NCBI GenBank assembly: GCA_030220185.1
Contig: JASPKZ010007525.1
Location: forward strand, 434,001-498,000
DNA: 64,000 bases
Direction: 5' to 3'
From: Diploptera punctata
Taxonomy: Eukaryota > Arthropoda > Insecta > Blattodea > Blaberidae
How positions within the stretch are numbered: the first letter of the stretch is position 1; every line of letters starts with the position of its first letter. The notes beneath the pieces were generated by a model, which saw only the letters and a program-made list of their open reading frames with translations, had not been told where the DNA came from and did no database searches. Shown here one piece after another: positions 8,614 to 20,182 of this stretch. The position numbers were made by a program, and so were the translations under genes.

Positions 8614-10150
8614 TTGTTTATTTTTTATTATTTCACTCACCTCATACTTCATAATTCATAGCAGACCCTGGGTTTCTTCACATCTTTTGTGACATTCTCA
8701 ATGCTGCGTCACGTTCACAACTGACGTCCAACGGCCTTCTATCCTGCAGACTGACCTCTGCGCCATCTGGTGGCCGACCGAAGAATTTCCAAATCAGTCC
8801 TCTTTCTTTATAACCGGATATTTCTAAATTCATAGTTGTATTTTCATTCTTGCATATGTAAATTTTTTCCCAAATTGTGAGTTCCTTCGGTTTTTCCAAT
8901 TGTTTAAGTAATTTTGTTTTGGTTTCTATTCTATGTTTTTCTAACCAGGCATGTGCAGCTATTGCAGATTTTTCGGTTTCTCCATTTTTAACATTTCTGA
9001 TGTGTTCTTTTAATCTTGTATTTAGATTCCTTTTTGTTTTTCCTATGTATATCTTTTCACAATCTTTACAATTAATTTGATAAATTCCCGATTTTTTGCA
9101 GTCTTCAATCTTTTCATTTTTGTTGGTTTTTATTAAATTACCTAAGCTGTAATCATTTTTAGGTGCTAATTTAATGTTGAATTTGTTGAAAATTTTTTGA
9201 AACTTGTCAAATACCAAAGGATGGTATGTGAACTTCTTGAATTTTTTGCCTATATTTTTATCTGTCTGAAGAGTACTTTCATTGATGACTTTTTGTTCTT
9301 TGAATTTATTTATTTTCTTGTGTATCGTCTTCTTTTGAAAACCATTATCCTTAGCAATTTTTATGATGTGTTCTTTCTCTTTATTGTAATTTTCTTTGCT
9401 CATGGGGACATTCACAAGTCTGTGTGTTAAACTATTAAATACTGCCTGTTTGTGTGAAAAATGGTTAAATCCAGTAGCTTTTATATAATTGTCAATGTGA
9501 GTTTCTTTTCTGTAGATTCCAAATTCTATTTTCTTTTTTTCTTCATTCCTAATCAATTTAAGGTCTAAAAATGGTATTTCATGATTATTTTGTATTTCCA
9601 TTGTAAATTTGATTGTTTTATTTTGAATATTTAACAGTTTAATGGCATCTTCTAATTGTTTCTGTTTTACTATTGCTATGATATCATCTACATATCTTCT
9701 CCAAAATTTAAACATCAAAGGATGTGCTTTGGTTACATGACATTCAAAGTTCCCCATAAACATGTCTGCTAAGAATGGTGATAGTGGATTTTCCATTGCG
9801 AGTCCTGATTTTTGTCTAAAGTATTTTCCTCTAAATGTGAAGAACATTTGATTTAAGCATAATTTTGTTAGTTTTATGTATTCTTTAACGCTATCATCAT
9901 CTAATTTGTTTTCATTCAACCATTTTTCTAAAATTTTCATAGTTGTGTCAGTCGGGATGTTTGTGAATAATGAAGTTACATCAAAAGAGACCAATCTTTC
10001 TGAAGGTTCTATTTCTACATTTTCTAATTTCTCAACTAATTGGTAAGAATTTTCTACTGCTAAATTTTCAAATTTTTCCATACCTTTAAATTTATTGTTA
10101 AGCCATTTGGATATGTTATATGTCGGTGAGTTGATATTGTTGATGATAGG
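8614..10150 (-). mobile_element. PLE family 2, copy 1, 5'-truncated
   Basis: The tail at the left (TTTCACTCACCTCATACTTC at 8629-8648) continues the terminus interrupted by the family 1 element. It is a single orientation copy, truncated at the RT segment MRPIINN near 10150, where it meets the tail of another PLE family. About 95% of this sequence recurs at 54.4-56.1 kb. Confidence 0.8.
8655..8708 (-). ncRNA. Degenerate hammerhead-like motif, PLE family 2
   Basis: On the minus strand: TTGAGAA (8701-8695) in place of CTGANGA, a helix II-like GTCAC/GTGA hairpin, GAAA, then the near-palindrome ACCCAGGGT (8673-8665) and C. Helix I could form by AGCA with TGCT. Two core changes make activity doubtful. 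The motif overlaps the last codons of the PLE frame. A second copy is at 54.43-54.49 kb. Confidence 0.4.
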
Positions 10151-10186
10151 TCTCATAACTCCGGAGTTATGGCTGACGATGAACAT
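8678..10186 (-). CDS. PLE family 2 RT/GIY-YIG ORF (502 codons, 5'-truncated)
   Basis: A long uninterrupted frame: RPIINNINSPTYNISKWL, RLVSFDVTSLFTNIP (RT motif with catalytic D), QKSGLAMENPLSPFLADMFM (the usual MGNPLSP is MENPLSP), RRYVDDIIAIV (YVDD catalytic box), IPFLDLKLIRNE, then GIYQINCKDCEKIYIGKTKR (GIY-YIG), KSAIAAHAWLEKH and LTIWEKIYI. The first 10 or so residues come from the neighbouring element, not the PLE. It lacks the N-terminal third, so it is probably not mobile by itself, although the remaining frame is open. Confidence 0.85.
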   Translation of the reverse strand: MFIVSHNSGVMRPIINNINSPTYNISKWLNNKFKGMEKFENLAVENSYQLVEKLENVEIEPSERLVSFDVTSLFTNIPTDTTMKILEKWLNENKLDDDSVKEYIKLTKLCLNQMFFTFRGKYFRQKSGLAMENPLSPFLADMFMGNFECHVTKAHPLMFKFWRRYVDDIIAIVKQKQLEDAIKLLNIQNKTIKFTMEIQNNHEIPFLDLKLIRNEEKKKIEFGIYRKETHIDNYIKATGFNHFSHKQAVFNSLTHRLVNVPMSKENYNKEKEHIIKIAKDNGFQKKTIHKKINKFKEQKVINESTLQTDKNIGKKFKKFTYHPLVFDKFQKIFNKFNIKLAPKNDYSLGNLIKTNKNEKIEDCKKSGIYQINCKDCEKIYIGKTKRNLNTRLKEHIRNVKNGETEKSAIAAHAWLEKHRIETKTKLLKQLEKPKELTIWEKIYICKNENTTMNLEISGYKERGLIWKFFGRPPDGAEVSLQDRRPLDVSCERDAALRMSQKM

Positions 10187-10265
10187 GACTATGTTTGAAA
10201 TCGCGATATCATGGAAGCATGAATCCTATGAGGTGAGTTGTTTAAACAATATGTTCTCCGATGAA
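10155..10265 (+). ncRNA. PLE family 7 tail with hammerhead-like ribozyme
   Basis: The core is CTGACGA (10173-10179), with helix II GAACAT/ATGTTT (10181-10186 with 10191-10196). GAAA (10197-10200) and palindromic ATCGCGAT (10200-10207) follow, with A10208 as predicted cleavage base. Helix I is ATGG (10169-10172) with TCAT (10209-10212). It is followed by CCTATGAGGTGAG and ATATGTTCTCCGATGAATTTTAAT, the inverse of 5944-5965. The inner part of this outer element is missing or displaced by nested PLEs. Confidence 0.65.
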
Positions 10266-10269
10266 TTTT

Positions 10270-11046
10270 AATATAATTTTTCTCTTCAACTATAATTAAC
10301 AATAACAACTTAATGAATGTAGATTTAAGAAAAATAATTAGATTGCTTTTGACGATGAACTTGCAAGACAGTGATAATAAAAATTCAGCTACTAGTATTA
10401 ATTGCTTTTGGGGGAAAGATAAAATGCAAAGTGGAGTAACTTTCTCTTGAGGAATGTACCAAAGGCATCTCACAACATTGAGATCTGAACTTTGGACATA
10501 TTACTGTCTCCAAACCATTTCCCTATAGAATTTGTTTTATGGCATAAATCATTATCATGCTGATAAAAACACTAGTCGTCACCAAATTGGTACACTATAG
10601 TAAGCAGTACAAAATCATTCAGAATGTTTTCATTACTTTTGGCATTTTTCTCTAATTTCACTGTTGACATATTAAAGGCTGGCAGTTATCATTTGCCATA
10701 CCTGAATCCTTCCAACAGACTGACATAACATATACAGTGTGATCAATATAGCATTGGACAGCAGACGCAGGGATTTCACTGTACACTGCTGATGCACTTG
10801 CAGTGGGGAATGGATGTGTAGGTATTTTGTAACTCTTTTATAAATTGTCGTACTTACCAACTTTATTGAAGCAGGTGCTGGAAATGTCCACCTTCGTTGT
10901 CCATACATTTTTGGACACCTCTTTATAAAATTTGGTGTTCAGATTATGGACTGTTGAACATGATGGAATTTTTACACCTGGGAATCGTGTTTCAAAAAGT
11001 CTTCATACTTGGCTGGCAGACTGAGGTAACAAATGTTGATCATAAA
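10270..11046. other. Intron sequence, no firm feature; possible transposase C-terminal scrap
   Basis: Nothing clear. At about 10840-10910 (-) one frame reads CMDNEGGHFQHLLQ and then stops. This resembles the C-terminal end of some insect DDE transposases (..GGHFQHLL), but no catalytic residues or TIRs were found. Confidence 0.3.
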
Positions 11047-11302
11047 TAAATACATGTTAAGGTAGAATTTTTTATCACTCACCTCATATTGTTCTTCTTA
11101 TTTGACTATAAACTAGTTTCAGAACATAGTTTCTGTTCCATCCTCAGTATCGTCACGACCGTTGTTCTGTCATCTTGAAGAGCTGTCCTTCGCTCCTTCC
11201 ATTGGCTGACTGAAAAACCTCGAAACCAGGTCATTCTCACCGGGAATTTGTTTTCTTCTTTAATTTTCTCATCAGGGATTTATCAAATTAAATGTGAAGA
11301 AT

Positions 11303-11647
11303 ATCCCGCGCCGTAGCCGAGCGGTTAAGGTAGGAAGCCTTGGCGCAGAGCTACGGGACTTGCGCTGGTTCGAGTCTCCATGGGGGAAGAAATTTCTCAT
11401 GGTATTTCGGCCAGTATGGGATCGGTGTCCACCCAGCATCGTGAGGGAATTGGGTAGCTACAATAAGTAGCGTCTCCAGGTTGAGGAACCAGCTATAACG
11501 GCTGGGGGACTCGACATGCTAACCACATGTCACCCCTACACTGGCTGTTGATCATCTACCTCTGTGATTGACACATGTGGATGTGAAGGGCCAGCAGCCG
11601 GCTGGTAAATGGGCAACCGCTTAAAAGTGGAAAGACCCTCAATCGGA
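11303..11647 (+). mobile_element. SINE family Z, 345 bp, inserted in the PLE
   Basis: A 13-bp TSD AAATGTGAAGAAT (11290-11302 and 11648-11660) marks the insertion. Removing it restores the PLE frame exactly (..IKCEE-CEKFYIG..). The head is tRNA-like (GCCGTAGCCGAGCGGTTAAG, then GCTGGTTCGAGTCTCC). The body has a hairpin-forming CCAGCTATAACGGCTGG, and the 3' end is not A-rich. Confidence 0.85.
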
Positions 11648-11997
11648 AAATGTGAAGAATGTGAGAAATTCTACATAGGAAAAACTAAGAGAAATTTGAA
11701 AACTAGAGTGAAAGAACATCTCAGGAATGTCAAGAAAGGGGAAGTAGAAAAATCTGCAATGGCTGCCCATGCATGGTCTGAAAAACATCTTATCGAGAAA
11801 GAAGCTAAATTATTAAAACAAATAGAAAAACCAAAAGAACTTACTGTTTGGGAAAAGATCTACATTCAAAAGAGCAAAAAGAAGAAATTGATGAACTTTG
11901 AAATTCCCAGTGAGAATGACCTGGTTTCGAGGTTTTTCAGTCAGCCAATGGAATGAGCGAAGGACAGCTCTTCAAGACGACAGAACAACGGTCATGA

Positions 11998-12045
11998 CGA
12001 TACTGAGGATGGAACAGAAACTATGTTCTGAAACTAGTTTATAAT
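11998..12045 (+). ncRNA. Hammerhead-like ribozyme, PLE family 1b
   Basis: The core is CTGAGGA (12003-12009), with helix II GGAACA/TGTTCT (12011-12016 with 12024-12029). GAAA is 12030-12033, palindromic ACTAGT is 12033-12038 (extended palindrome AAACTAGTTT), and the predicted cleavage follows T12039. Helix I is ATA (12000-12002) with TAT (12040-12042). The mirror copy is at 11107-11152 (-). It lies 46 bases after the ORF stop. Confidence 0.65.
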
Positions 12046-12140
12046 CAAATAAGAAGAACAATAGGAGGTGAGTAATAAAAAATTTTACCTTAATGAATAT
12101 ACCTCATAGTGAGAATTCCTAAAATAAGTAAATACATGTT

Positions 12141-14000
12141 GTTCAGTAGAAAAATTATTAGACATTATGCATTATGCACACGTCATTCAGTTCACAATGA
12201 AAAACAAGCGAGCACCTTATCTATTCGAAGCACACTAACTGACTGACTGACCATGAATGCGTGGATGTACTCGTATATTGCTGAATCAGAGCACATTTCA
12301 AGTCATACTGCTTAGTTCAGCGCACATTTCAAGACATACCATTTAATCAGCACACATTTCAAGTCATACCATTTAATCAGCACACATTTCAAGTCCCATG
12401 TCTGCCTTCATCATCACACAGCACAAAACCCATGTCTGCTGTCCAATACTATACTGATCTCACTGTAGAATGGCTTGTTGCAAAAATTACAGATTTTCAA
12501 TGGTCCAACGATGGTGCTCTTTACACCATAGCAGGCAATGCTTAGTATTCAAGGGAAATGTTTGGCTTGTGTGTAGCTGTTCATCTATGATATCCAATTT
12601 CCTCAACTCATGATAAGCAGTCATGCTGTTAACACAATTGAACGATGTTATGCATCAACCGGCTAAACTCCATTTTTTAAAAAAATGAGATTTTGATGCC
12701 ACCTGTTGCACTGGCTCGTGAATCTCACTTTTAGAGCCAAAATCTTTAAATGTAGCCTTATTATTAAAGAAAAATGTAAATGCCATCAGTCCTCTTAGAG
12801 ATTCTATATTTTGCAACAAATGGCTATGAAACCAGATCTTCATGAATGCTAATCTAAATTCTGCACCAAATGTTTCTGCTCTTAGATTATTGTTGCATAA
12901 CTGTCAAACAAGGGAAATAATTTGCAATATCCAGTATTGTTAGTTTGACGCTACAATAAATAGTGAAGATTGACATAAACTTTAAATGTATTTTTCTCAA
13001 AATATACATAATTGTGCATAGCTGGTTGATGCTTAATGCCATCCAATTGAATTTTGGGTGATTAATTAAGTCAACAATCAATGATTTTTAGACATCACCC
13101 TCTTCAAAGATCAATTACTTTTGGACATAATATGCTGCCACTGGATCTTTACTTATTTGCAGTAATACCTTCATGTTTCTAATTTATAATAATATTTCAA
13201 ATGGTCGTTTTTGGCATCTTCAGAAGGGCTGAAATCTCTCAGATAAGACTTACTGCTTAGGTGGATGACTACATTCATGTCATGTAGAAAGTTATTGAAC
13301 TCTGCAGGTCTAACCATTTTGCTGTTATTTGTAATACTGAACAGTACACAACATGCAGCCATCATGCAAACCTATGTGAATTCATTATGTGGCCATAGCA
13401 GCAGTATACAGGGGTATCCTTATACTTTTGGTCGTATAGTTTATATTAATTGTTTACCCCCCCATGTGGAGTGATTAGTATACGTGTGATTAGCATCCCA
13501 AGGGTCCTGGATTGAATTGATGGTTGTACCCATTTTTGTTGTTTATAGGGCCTGGAATGAGGTCAACTTGAATTCATGAAGACAATTGAAATACAGAAAA
13601 TTGAAAGTATGATTGAGGGACTGCATCACTCAAATAACATGACTCCCTGTACTGTCTTATGTTTTCCTATGCCCAATTATTCAGTTGGTCCTGGTTCTTT
13701 GGAGCTGTTGTTCCATACATTTATTTATTTAATTAAATAAGTAATGGATTTTCATCAAGTAAACGCCAACTCAATTGATTACATAAATTTATTTATTATT
13801 AATTCACAGCTAGTTGTGTAAAGGAGGTTAGTTATGTCAAATGAATTCAGTTTTCAAGAGAGCAAAAACAAAGCTTGTTCTTGTGTTTTAGATAATATTA
13901 TAACCCTTTCCTTTATCTATAATATTGAGCTCTGCAACTACACATTCAATGGAACTATAGCTTCACCTCTTTTACACAAGAAAGACAGCATGTAGACAAA
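12141..14000. other. Intron sequence with a short tandem repeat
   Basis: About four imperfect copies of a 30-31 bp unit (CACATTTCAAGTCATACC-type) lie at 12290-12395. No coding region, SINE or transposon end was recognised in the rest. Confidence 0.6.
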
Positions 14001-14011
14001 GTAAATAAGTA

Positions 14012-14420
14012 TTTGTATTGTATTGTAAGCCTATATTTTCCCTTTACAGAGATTTAGGCGCTTCCCCCTATAGGGAAGAATTTGAACCATACTAATTTAG
14101 TTACATTTGTTTTTTTATAGATGTCATTTTGAGTGGTACGTGGTCAGTATTCCGCCTCATACTGACATCTAAGAAACCAAGGTAGTACTAGGACTGGAAA
14201 ATTCGGTAAATTTTGCTTAGATGCCTTTTCATTCGGGCTTAAGGATTTTTTACGAGCCTGAAAATCTTCAGACTCGGGACCCACGGCTTAAAGTCCCTTC
14301 TGGAGGACTTGTTCCTTGGATTTTTCCATCCTAAAAAATCCATCGACCCCGGCCAGGTTTGAACCTGCGACCCTTGGGACCAGAGGCAAGGAGCATAACC
14401 ACTAGTCCACCGTGGCCGAC
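14012..14420 (-). mobile_element. SINE family V, full length, minus strand
   Basis: A 12-bp TSD, AGTAAATAAGTA, at 14000-14011 and 14421-14432. Read on the minus strand, it starts GTCGGCCACGGTGGACTAG, with a B-box-like GGTCGCAGGTTCAAACC, then a body of about 300 bp with (A)GGATGGAAAAATCC and ends in a TACAATACAA-type tail. This is the clearest reference copy of the family. Confidence 0.9.
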
Positions 14421-14736
14421 AGTAAATAAGTACTTATCTAATTAAATTATTTTTAGTCTGTTCATCTTACCTTAATATTAACACTGATTTGTTCTTGAAC
14501 ATGTTTCGATTATATCATAATTGTCATCAGCATCTTGCCCAGACTGGTTAAATTTATGTTGCACACCCTGGATGTCGATGTCAGCTCCATCCTATGGTTG
14601 GCCAAAGAATCTCCAAACAAAGTCACGCTCCGTCGGTGTTTCAAAATTCATAATTCTGTTTTCGTTCTTTTGAATATAGATTTTTTCCAAATAGTTAGCT
14701 CTTTTGTATTTTCTAACTGTTTTAATAATTTAGTGT

Positions 14737-15733
14737 TTGTACAAGAAATCAAACAGAAATTGCAACTTCCACATTCAAAAGAAAATATGCAGATGAGAAA
14801 CAACCCTCTAGAATTTTTGGAAATCGAATATAACCTTCATTTAACAGAAGACATCAAGAAATCTGAAACTCCTCCATATATTTTAAAATAAATGTCACTG
14901 GAAATAATAAATCTAAGATACCCAGCTCCTGAATGGATACATATTTTTACAGATGGCTCCAGCCTACCAAATGACGGTGGCACTGGTGCTGGTGCAGTAT
15001 GTCCACTTTTTTCCTTTTATCGTAAACTAAACACAAATTCAACAAACTTTGATGGCGAAATTCTAGCAATTTTCTTAAGTTTACAAAATCTTTTATATCA
15101 CATCCAAAAATTTATAAAAGTTGTAATTCTATGTGACTCCAAAGCAGCCATTCTTGCACACACGAGACACAACACCCAAAAGCATCAAAATTATCGAATG
15201 TCACAAAATGATAAAACAGTTATCCCGTCTACAAAAAAAAGTTGTACTTCAATGGATTCTGGCCCATTGTGGAGTGACAGGCAATGAAATAGCTGATTTT
15301 CTAGCCAAGAAGGGTAGCAAAATTGTTTCAAACCCAACTTCTGCTCCAGTTTCCTTTCACTCTATCAAAAGAATTATCTCAAATAAATACATCAATAAAC
15401 TTAGAGAAGAATTACACCACCAAAACATCTGGAAAGGAATGGGAAAATCTACAAGCTTATGACATTACTACATTACAAAGAAAATCCGCAGTAGCAACAT
15501 TCAGACTGCTAACGGGACATGACTGCTTGAATAAACACCTACACAGAATTGGCATAACAGATTCACCTAAATGCCCTTTTTGCAATTTAAATGAAGATAT
15601 GGAAAGAAACCATCTCCTCCGTTGTCCAGCTTTTGTAGAAGAGACCAGCCTTTCTGCTAAATATTGGAGTGCAAGAGAGCGAATGATTTCATTATCAAGT
15701 GCTCGACATTAGATACCAACCAACCAACCAACC
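14737..15733 (+). mobile_element. 5'-truncated LINE with RNase H, (CCAA)n tail
   Basis: A 12-bp TSD, ATAATTTAGTGT, at 14725-14736 and 15734-15745, inside the PLE minus arm. It carries an RNase H domain with its acidic residues: IFTDGSS, FDGEILAIF, ILCDSKAAI, and GVTGNEIADFLAKKGS. A C-terminal zinc-binding segment CPFC...ERNHLLRCPAF follows. The frame shifts twice (near 15150 and 15400). The 3' tail is ATACCAACCAACCAACCAACC. It was transcribed in the opposite direction to the PLE arm it interrupts. Confidence 0.88.
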
Positions 15734-16654
15734 ATAATTTAGTGTCCGAATTTATATTATGTTTTTCAGACCAAACATGAGCAGCAACTGCAGATTTTTC
15801 TATTTCCCCATTTTTAATATTTCTTATGTATTTTTTGGTTCTACATTTTAGGTTTCTTTTTGTTTTTCCTATATATATCTTTTCACAACCCATACATTCA
15901 ATTTGAGATATTCCTGATTTTTCATTTTTATCAATTTTATCATTTTTGTTTGTTTTTATTAGTTTATTTAAACTGTAGTTACTTTTTGGTGCCAATTTAA
16001 TATTACATTTCTCAAATATGTTTTGGAATTTATTGTGTACCCAAGGGTGATATGTGAATTTCCTATATTTTTTCATAGGTGGTTCTTCTTTTTCAAGTGT
16101 ACTTCTGTTTATCATTTTTTGTTTCTTATACTTTTCTATCCTTTTGTGTACCATTTTTTCATCAAACCCGTTTTCTAATGCTACTTTGATTGTGTTTTTT
16201 CTCCTGTTTGAAATCTTTTTCGTTTAAGGATAAGTTTATCTATCTATGAATTAAACTATTAAAGGCTGCTAATTTATGTCTAATTGGATTGAACCCTGTT
16301 GATTTAATAACATTTTCCATCTGAGTTTCTTTCCTATGAATACCAAATTCAATTTTTCTTTTTTCTTCGTTTCTGACCAACTTAAGATCCAAAAAAGATA
16401 TTTTTTATTTTCTTCTATTTCTTTGGTAAATTTGATGTTTATTCTCTGTAAATTTAACAGTTTTAGTTAATCTTCTACATGTTTTTTCTTTTACAATACA
16501 AATCATATCATCTACATTATATAATTTGTATTGTAAAAGAAAAACATGTAGAAGATTATTAAATTAATATTAAGAAGCTAAAGCTCTTTACCATTTGATG
16601 ATGCAGAAGATTCCCTAAAACTGTTAAATTTACAGAGTATAAACATCAGATTTA

Positions 16655-17690
16655 CCAAAGGTCCGTCGCCGTGGTGTAGTCGGTAGACTTCCTACCCACT
16701 CTGGCGACCCGGGTTCGATTCCTGGTAGGGTAGGGGATTTTTAATCTCCACCTTGGGTCTGGGTGTGTGTCTTGTCCTTGTGTCTATATGTGAGAATAAC
16801 AGAAAGTTAACAAAAAGGTACAACAAAAAAAAAAGGTAAAACAAAAAGGAAAACAGTGTAAACGAAAAGTGGAAAAGAGTAGTTAACTTGTGGCTTAATG
16901 GTCAAAGTGATGGATTTAAGATTCGAACACTGATGGTTCAAATCACGCCAGGCGACTTTATGTCCATCGCCGTGACATGGTCGGTAGAGTCCTACCTTCC
17001 ACTCCGGCGACCTGGGTTCAATACCCGGCGGGGTAGGGGATTTTTTAAATCTCCACGTTCGGTCTGGGTGTGTGCCCTGTCTTGTGTTTGTATGTGTGAA
17101 TAAGATAAAAAGGTTAACAAAGGTAAAACAAAAAGAAAGAACAGTGTAAATGAAAGAAAACGAGAAAGGAAGGAATAAAAAAAAAGCCGCTCATTACACT
17201 TTGTCCATTGCTGTGGCGTAGTCGGTGGAGTCCCTACCTTCCACTCCGGCGACCCGGGTTCGATTCCCGGCAGGGTAGGGGATTTTAAATCTCCACCTTG
17301 GGTCTGGGTGTGTGTCCTGTCTTGTGTTTGTATGTGTAAATAAGATAAAAAGATTAGCAAAGGTAAAACGAAAAGGAATAACAGTGTAAACGAAAGAAAA
17401 ACGAAAAAGAAAGAAAAAATGGTGTAATTGGACAGCACACTAGTATGTAAAACTAGGGATCCAGGGTTCAAATCCCTGTTTAAACAATTTAAGTCCATCG
17501 CTGTGGCATAGTCGATAGAGTCCCTACCTTCCACTCCGGCGACCCGGGTTCGATTCCTGGCGGGGTAGGAGATTTTTAATCTCCACCTTGGGTCTGGGTG
17601 TGTGTCTTGTCCTTGTGTCTAAATGTGAGAATAACAGAAAGTTAACAAAAAAAAGGTAAAACAAGAAGGAATAATAAAAAAAATAGAAGA
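16655..17690 (+). repeat. Cluster of four tRNA-like SINE copies
   Basis: Four copies of one SINE start near 16664, 16962, 17203 and 17494. Each has CGCTGTGGCGTAGTCGGTAG (A-box-like) and GACCCGGGTTCGATTCC (B box), then GGTCTGGGTGTGTG and an A-rich tail with GGTAAAACAAAAAGGA. The spacers hold two further tRNA-like scraps (16890-16960; 17421-17488). The cluster interrupts the PLE plus arm between FTK and EDNKQIPF coding segments. Confidence 0.75.
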
Positions 17691-18744
17691 AAATAAACAA
17701 ATACCTTTTTTGGATCTTAAGTTGGTCAGAAACTAAGAAAAAAGAAAAATTGAATTGGGATTCATAGGAAAGAAACTCATATGGAAATTGTTATTAAATC
17801 AATAGTGTTCAATCCAATTGGACATAAATTAGCAGCCTTTAATAGTTTAACTCATAGATTGGTAAACTTACCCTTAAACGAAGAAGATTTCAAACAGGAG
17901 AAAAAACACATAATCAAAGTAGCAAGAGAAAACGGGTTTGATGAAAAAATGGTACACAAAAGGATAGAAAAGTATAAGAAACAAAAAATGATAAACAGAA
18001 GTACTCTTGAAAAAGAGAAACCACCTATGAAAAAATATAGGAAATTCACATATCACCCTTGGGTACACAATAAATTCCAAAAGATATTTGAGAAGTTTAA
18101 TATTGAATTAGCACTGAAAAATAACTACTGTTTAAATAAACTAATAAAAACTGATAAAAATAAAAAGTCAGGAATATATCAAATTCAGTGTATGGGTTGT
18201 GAAAAGATATATATATATATATATATATATAGGAAAAACAAAAAGAAACCTAAAAATTAGAACCAAAGAACACACAAATATAAAAACATAATATAAATTC
18301 AGACACTAAATTGTTAAAATGGTTAGAAATTACAAAAGAATTGACTATTTGGGAAAAAATCTATATTCAAAAGAACAAAAACTGTGTTATGAATTTGAAA
18401 TACTGACGGAGCGTGACCTTGTTTGGAGATTCTTTGGTCAACCACAGGATGGAGCTGACATCGACATCCAGGGTGTGCAACATAAATCTAACCAGTCTGG
18501 ACAAGATGCTGATATTGATTATGACATAATCAAAACATGTTCAAGAACAAATGAACATTAATATTGAGGTAAGATGAACAGACTAAAAATAATTTAATTA
18601 AAATAACCTCAAAATACCACTTCCTAAAATCAAATATTAATTACAGTACTTCCCTATTGAAGCCAATTTCATTCTTAACTCCCCTTACACAAGCACCTGT
18701 GAATTTTTTGTTTGACAGGTATATAAATTGATAAAAAATAGCTA

Positions 18745-19401
18745 GGTTCTGGTGGTATATTTAAAATATATAACTTATTTGTCCTTGTACCTGTATGTAT
18801 GTATGTCTGTCCTTTATGCGCTGTCATACCGTTCATCTGATTGTGATGGGATTTTGCAAAACGTTCAGGAGTTTCCCAGAAGGGTTTTAGGCTATAAGAG
18901 AGTAGTAATTCTCAACCTCCTCACCCCTAAAAAATCACCCTTTTTAGTGAGAAAAGTGAAAAAAGTAGTTTTTTGGCTGATTAAATGGCTTACACTGCCT
19001 AAACCATAATAAATACACAAAATTATTGTACACAGAATTAAATATCTCAAAAATACTCTACAAAAAAGGTCTGTGACAGCATATGTTTATCTTTTATGGA
19101 TAACTCATTGATGCCAAGAAGATCGGGATAAGTAGATTACTGGGCAAGCATTGTGGTGCACAGCGGGTATTCTTTTATAGATAACTCACTAAAACAAATT
19201 TTGTCTTTCAGCTCATTTATGCCAAGAAGATCGGGATTAGTAGATTCCTGGGCAATGCTGGGTAATCAGCATGGGTTATCTAAAAATAATTACGATACAA
19301 ATTTATAATTATTTTTCCTTTTACTTATTCAACTAAACATAAAAAAATTCATTAATTTTCATTTATTTAGGCGTAGCAGCACACATCGTGTATTAGCTAG
19401 T
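18745..19401 (+). repeat. Non-autonomous Helitron-like repeat (tentative)
   Basis: It opens near TGTCCTTGTACCTGTATGTA with the widespread insect repeat text CCGTTCATCTGATTGTGATGGG. It ends TAGCAGCACACATCGTGTATTAGCTAG before T, a CTAG-T terminus typical of Helitrons, with a weak upstream hairpin. It contains an internal 50-bp duplication (GCCAAGAAGATCGGGAT at about 19116 and 19214). The class is inference from the terminus. Confidence 0.45.
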
Positions 19402-19698
19402 ATAACATATAGTAATCTGTTATATTCAATCATTATTTAAAAATAATAATAATAACTAATAAGGAAAGCTATGAACATGCAAACGAAATGCATAAGAAAT
19501 GTGGGAAGGTTATAAAATATTTAAACAAATTAAAAAAAAGAAGTGTAGGTGGATAGTCCTTTATGGAGGAGAGTATACACACATAAGTTGAAAGTGTTGA
19601 TGATCACATCATTTACTTTCTCACACGAAAGATGTTACAAGAATAATTCATGTTATTTGTTATTGTGCAGATTTGCTGATACACTTAATATTTTGTAG

Positions 19699-19920
19699 CC
19701 AGGTGTACTGGTTGGGTGATCTTAACTACCGCATAACTGAAATGGATCTGAAGTTAGTGAAGGAACATATTGACCAGGGCAACTATGAGCCACTGTTAGA
19801 GTATGACCAGTTACACCAACAACATGGAGTGAAGAATGTATTTGCAGGTTATCAGGAAGGGCATATTACTTTTCGACCTACCTACAAGTATGATCCTGGA
19901 ACAGATAACTGGGATTCCAG
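19699..19920 (+). CDS. Ocrl: OCRL/INPP5B-like exon: catalytic GDLNYR motif
   Basis: The exon begins after TTTTGTAG. With two bases carried over it reads D-QVYWLGDLNYRI, the conserved 5-phosphatase signature (WLGDLNYR). It then reads FDQL-like LEYDQL, and FRPTYKYDPGTDNWDS, the conserved PTYKYD segment. An alternative acceptor 4 bases further on (at the CCAG) would break the frame, so 19699 is chosen. The donor is GTACCA and the exon ends with AG of a serine codon. The intron before it is 16.7 kb of nested transposons. Confidence 0.95.
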
Positions 19921-20182
19921 GTACCATCATTTGTCTACTTCTGTTTCATTTTCTCACTACATTTATACATATTTTAACCTGCCATCAAAGCTACTTTTGA
20001 TATAACTCTGATCGTTCCAGAGAACAAAGTTGCACTTTCTAATATGGTGAGTGAAGAACATTTATAACACTTTGTTTGTTTTCACTAAATTATACATGTT
20101 TTTATTTTTTAAAGTTAGAATACAGGGCTATTCAAAAAGAAGGAGCAGACTTCAAACATTTATTTCTTACAAACTACAAAAA

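Larger units (their letters stand above)
11059..12128. mobile_element. PLE foldback (family 1b) carrying a SINE
   Basis: The left arm (11075-11270, minus) and right arm (11272-12110, plus) are inverted copies of the 3' tail, and the right arm continues into the GIY-YIG domain. A 12-bp TSD (TAAATACATGTT, 11047-11058 and 12129-12140) flanks the whole element. Apart from the SINE, the right arm reads GIYQIKCEECEKFYIGKTKR across the SINE joint, and KSAMAAHAWSEKH. The frame stops at 11954-11956. Confidence 0.85.
14440..18640. mobile_element. PLE family 3 foldback with LINE and SINE insertions
   Basis: The minus arm (14450-14736 and 15734-16515) and plus arm (16516-16660 and 17690-18620) are inverted copies of RT and GIY-YIG sequence. 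The minus arm includes YHPWVHNKFQNIFEKCNIKL, CMGCEKIYIGKTKRNLK and KSAVAAHVWSEKH; the arms meet in the segment before the YVDD region. The right end reads ATTGAGGTAAGATG, then AATAACCTCAAAATACCACTTCC. Both frames are broken, and a (TA)n expansion splits KIYIGKTKR at 18208-18231. The ribozyme core is decayed in the right arm (CTGATAT). Confidence 0.8.

Noticed and set aside
16992..17534. 180-codon minus-strand open frame with internal repeats
   Set aside because: It is the antisense of the tandem SINE copies; the internal protein repeat mirrors the SINE period, so it is not a gene.
19673..20005. Single-exon gene starting at the ATG at 19673
   Set aside because: The ATG precedes the TTTTGTAG acceptor; the conserved part begins only at 19699 and ends at the GTACCA donor, so this is an internal exon.
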